14,382 nucleotides of DNA, from contig DATJSJ010000028.1 of the NCBI GenBank assembly GCA_035504175.1, forward strand, positions 1-14,382, written 5' to 3'. The notes under the pieces were generated by a model. That model searched no databases and had not been told where the DNA came from. It saw only the letters and a list, made by a program, of their open reading frames with translations. Position 1 is the stretch's first letter, and every line of letters begins with the position of its first letter. Below are positions 13,003 through 14,382 of the stretch, one piece after another. The position numbers and the translations under genes are program-made. The DNA comes from DATJSJ01 sp035504175. GTDB lineage: Bacteria; Pseudomonadota; Alphaproteobacteria; Acetobacterales; Acetobacteraceae.

Positions 13003-13971
13003 ATGAAAGCCGTGGTGATCCGCAGTGCCGGTGGTCCGGAAGTACTCCGGATCGAAGACCGCCCGGTGCCGGAAGTGCGCCCCGGGCAAGTCCTGATCCG
13101 GGTGAAGGCGTTCGGGCTCAATCGCTCGGAGCTGTTCACGCGCCAGGGCCTGTCGCCCGGGGTGGCGTTTCCCCGCATTCTCGGCATCGAAGCGGTCGGA
13201 CAGGTCGAAGCAGCGCCCGGCGGTGAGTTCGAGCCCGGGACGGTGGTCGCGACCGCGATGGGCGGCATGGGGCGCCAGTTCGATGGCAGCTATGCCGAGT
13301 ATACCTGCGTCCCCGTCTCGCAGGTGCAGGGCGTGCGGACCAGCCTTCCCTGGGAGATTCTCGGCGCCATGCCGGAGATGCTGCAGACCGCGTGGGGATC
13401 GCTGTTCAGGGCGCTGCGGCTCGAGCGCGGCGAGCGCCTGCTGATTCGTGGCGGCACCACCTCGGTGGGTCTCGCGGCGGCCGCGATCGCGAAGCGTCAC
13501 GGTGCGCCGGTGATGTCCACCACGCGTAACCAGGGGCGCGTCGAGATGGTGCGGAACAATGGCGCCGATCAGGTGTTCCTCGACACGGGCGTGATCGCGA
13601 GCCAGGTCCGCGAAGTGTGCAGCGGCGGCGCCGCGAAGGTCCTGGAACTGGTCGGCACCACGACGCTGGCCGACTCGCTGCAATGCGCCAGGTCAGGCGG
13701 CATCGTGTGCATGACCGGCATGGTCGGCAACAAATGGTCGTTCGACAATTTCAGCCCGATGGGCGTGATCCCAAGTACGGTCTGCCTCACGACCTATTCC
13801 GGCGGACCGGAAGATTTCATGCGCACGCCACTCGACGACCTCGCACAGCAGGTGAAGGAGGGCGGGCTGCGCATCCAGATCGGCGCGGTGTTCGGGATCG
13901 ACGAAATTGTCGAGGCCCACCGCGTCATGGAGGAGAACAGGGCAGGCGGCAAGATCGTGGTTCTGGTGTGA
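13003..13971 (+). CDS. Zinc-free NADPH:quinone reductase-type oxidoreductase
   Basis: The 322-residue protein is a medium-chain dehydrogenase/reductase of the quinone reductase group. The GroES-like N-terminal half shows GPEVLRIED, VKAFGLNRSELFTRQG (35-49) and FPRILGIEAVG; the Cys and Glu/Asp zinc ligands of alcohol dehydrogenases are missing. The Rossmann half begins with LLIRGGTTSVGLAAAAIAK, with the nucleotide loop GGTTSVG (150-156) and a following TTRNQGR (173-179) whose Arg residues suit NADPH. It should reduce quinones or activated double bonds in the cytoplasm. CGGAGG 9 bases before ATG 13003 supports the start. It probably shares an operon with the SnoaL-like gene. Enoyl or crotonyl reductase-like activity is a possible alternative. 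Confidence 0.92.
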   Translation: MKAVVIRSAGGPEVLRIEDRPVPEVRPGQVLIRVKAFGLNRSELFTRQGLSPGVAFPRILGIEAVGQVEAAPGGEFEPGTVVATAMGGMGRQFDGSYAEYTCVPVSQVQGVRTSLPWEILGAMPEMLQTAWGSLFRALRLERGERLLIRGGTTSVGLAAAAIAKRHGAPVMSTTRNQGRVEMVRNNGADQVFLDTGVIASQVREVCSGGAAKVLELVGTTTLADSLQCARSGGIVCMTGMVGNKWSFDNFSPMGVIPSTVCLTTYSGGPEDFMRTPLDDLAQQVKEGGLRIQIGAVFGIDEIVEAHRVMEENRAGGKIVVLV

Positions 13972-13985
13972 GGGGCGACTCGCGA

Positions 13986-14009
13986 CTCCGCGCTTCGTCC
14001 GGCGCGGAG
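13986..14009. terminator. Hairpin after the quinone-reductase gene, possible terminator
   Basis: CTCCGCGC (13986-13993) and GCGCGGAG (14002-14009) form a perfect 8-bp stem with an 8-base loop, starting 15 bases past the stop of the oxidoreductase gene and ending 34 bases before the protease start. There is no T-run, so intrinsic termination is uncertain. Confidence 0.4.
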
Positions 14010-14043
14010 GCTGCGAAATCCCCGGCAGGGAGTTGAAACCAAC

Positions 14044-14382
14044 ATGGCCAAATCCGAAACATCGCGGAATGGCAGCGCGGCGGAGCGGGCGATCGCCTGT
14101 CGTCCGGCCTCGCCGACGGGTCGGCTGCGGACCGCTGCCGCGATCCTGGGCGTCGCATGCCTGATGGCTTCGCCGGGCCGAGCCGAGAACCTGACGGAAA
14201 GCTATGCGCCGCTCGTGGCTCGCCTGCTGCCGACAGTGGTCAGCATTTCGACCCGCACCTCGGTTCCGGCCGATACCGGCCAAAGTCGCAGCGCCGCGGC
14301 GACGGTGGACAGCGGCCTGACCTTTGCCGGTTCGGGATTCGTCATCGACCCGGCAGGTTACATTCTGACCAACCGTCACGTG
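14044..14382 (+). CDS. HtrA/DegP-type serine protease, N-terminal part (cut by window end)
   Basis: An open frame of 113 codons runs to the last base of the window without a stop. It encodes a polar N-terminus with several Arg, a hydrophobic stretch (AAAILGVACLMA, about 31-42), and a likely signal cleavage after GRA (residue 47), so the mature protein should be periplasmic. Residues 57-70 (LVARLLPTVVSIST) and 96-113 (AGSGFVIDPAGYILTNRH) match the start of the trypsin-like domain of the HtrA/DegP family; His112 is the catalytic His. The Asp and Ser of the triad and any PDZ domains lie beyond the window. AGGGAG 11 bases before ATG 14044 supports the start. The signal is preceded by about 25 residues more than usual, so a later start is possible, although no better site is seen. 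It is likely a separate unit in periplasmic protein quality control. Confidence 0.85.
   Translation, partial: MAKSETSRNGSAAERAIACRPASPTGRLRTAAAILGVACLMASPGRAENLTESYAPLVARLLPTVVSISTRTSVPADTGQSRSAAATVDSGLTFAGSGFVIDPAGYILTNRHV

Overview
The window is GC-rich throughout (clearly well above 60% by eye) with dense, mostly overlapping or touching genes. Protein relatives and a palindromic, GC-rich dispersed repeat (two copies, at 12-42 and 6595-6654) suggest an alphaproteobacterium, probably Rhodospirillales/Acetobacteraceae-like. That placement is an inference. I see no rRNA, tRNA, CRISPR array, transposase or phage gene.

Layout, left to right. (1) 64-1844, minus strand: a two-gene operon of a CodA-like amidohydrolase followed, with an ATGA overlap, by a small cupin; a palindromic repeat lies just past its end. 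(2) 1845-2214: a 370-bp divergent region with an FNR/FixK-like box and a weak sigma-54-like motif. (3) 2215-4394, plus strand: a zinc-dependent alcohol dehydrogenase and a two-CBS-domain protein that carries an unrecognised C-terminal domain behind a strong in-frame internal ribosome-binding site. (4) 4441-11256, minus strand: a six-gene operon of a Tat-exported BMP-family binding protein, a double ABC ATPase, two permeases, a RutB-like cysteine hydrolase and a TRZ/ATZ-type metal-dependent deaminase/hydrolase. (5) 11433-12332, plus: a divergent LysR-type regulator starting at TTG. (6) 12555-13971, plus: a SnoaL-like/NTF2-fold small protein and a zinc-free quinone-reductase-type oxidoreductase. 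(7) 14044 to the end, plus: the N-terminus of an HtrA/DegP-type serine protease, cut by the window edge right after its catalytic histidine.

How the genes fit together. The large minus-strand operon reads as uptake plus hydrolysis of one nitrogenous compound. BMP-type ABC systems are known for nucleosides and purines; the two cytoplasmic hydrolases belong to families that deaminate or dechlorinate N-heterocycles (TRZ/ATZ, SAH/MTA deaminase, guanine deaminase) and cleave C-N bonds of carbamoyl compounds (RutB, biuret hydrolase). The LysR gene is placed to control it. The CodA-like/cupin operon could handle a related substrate or a later step. The usual partners of known pathways (RutA, dihydropyrimidinase, cyanuric acid hydrolase, xanthine dehydrogenase, allantoinase) are absent from the window, so the substrate is open. 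The alcohol dehydrogenase/CBS pair looks like an unrelated low-oxygen or energy-stress unit lying between the two hydrolase operons.

Most notable oddities: the dispersed palindromic repeat is translated as part of the N-terminus of the RutB-like hydrolase; the CBS protein has an optimal internal Shine-Dalgarno and ATG in frame; and the CodA-like enzyme has Gln where cytosine deaminase has its catalytic Glu.
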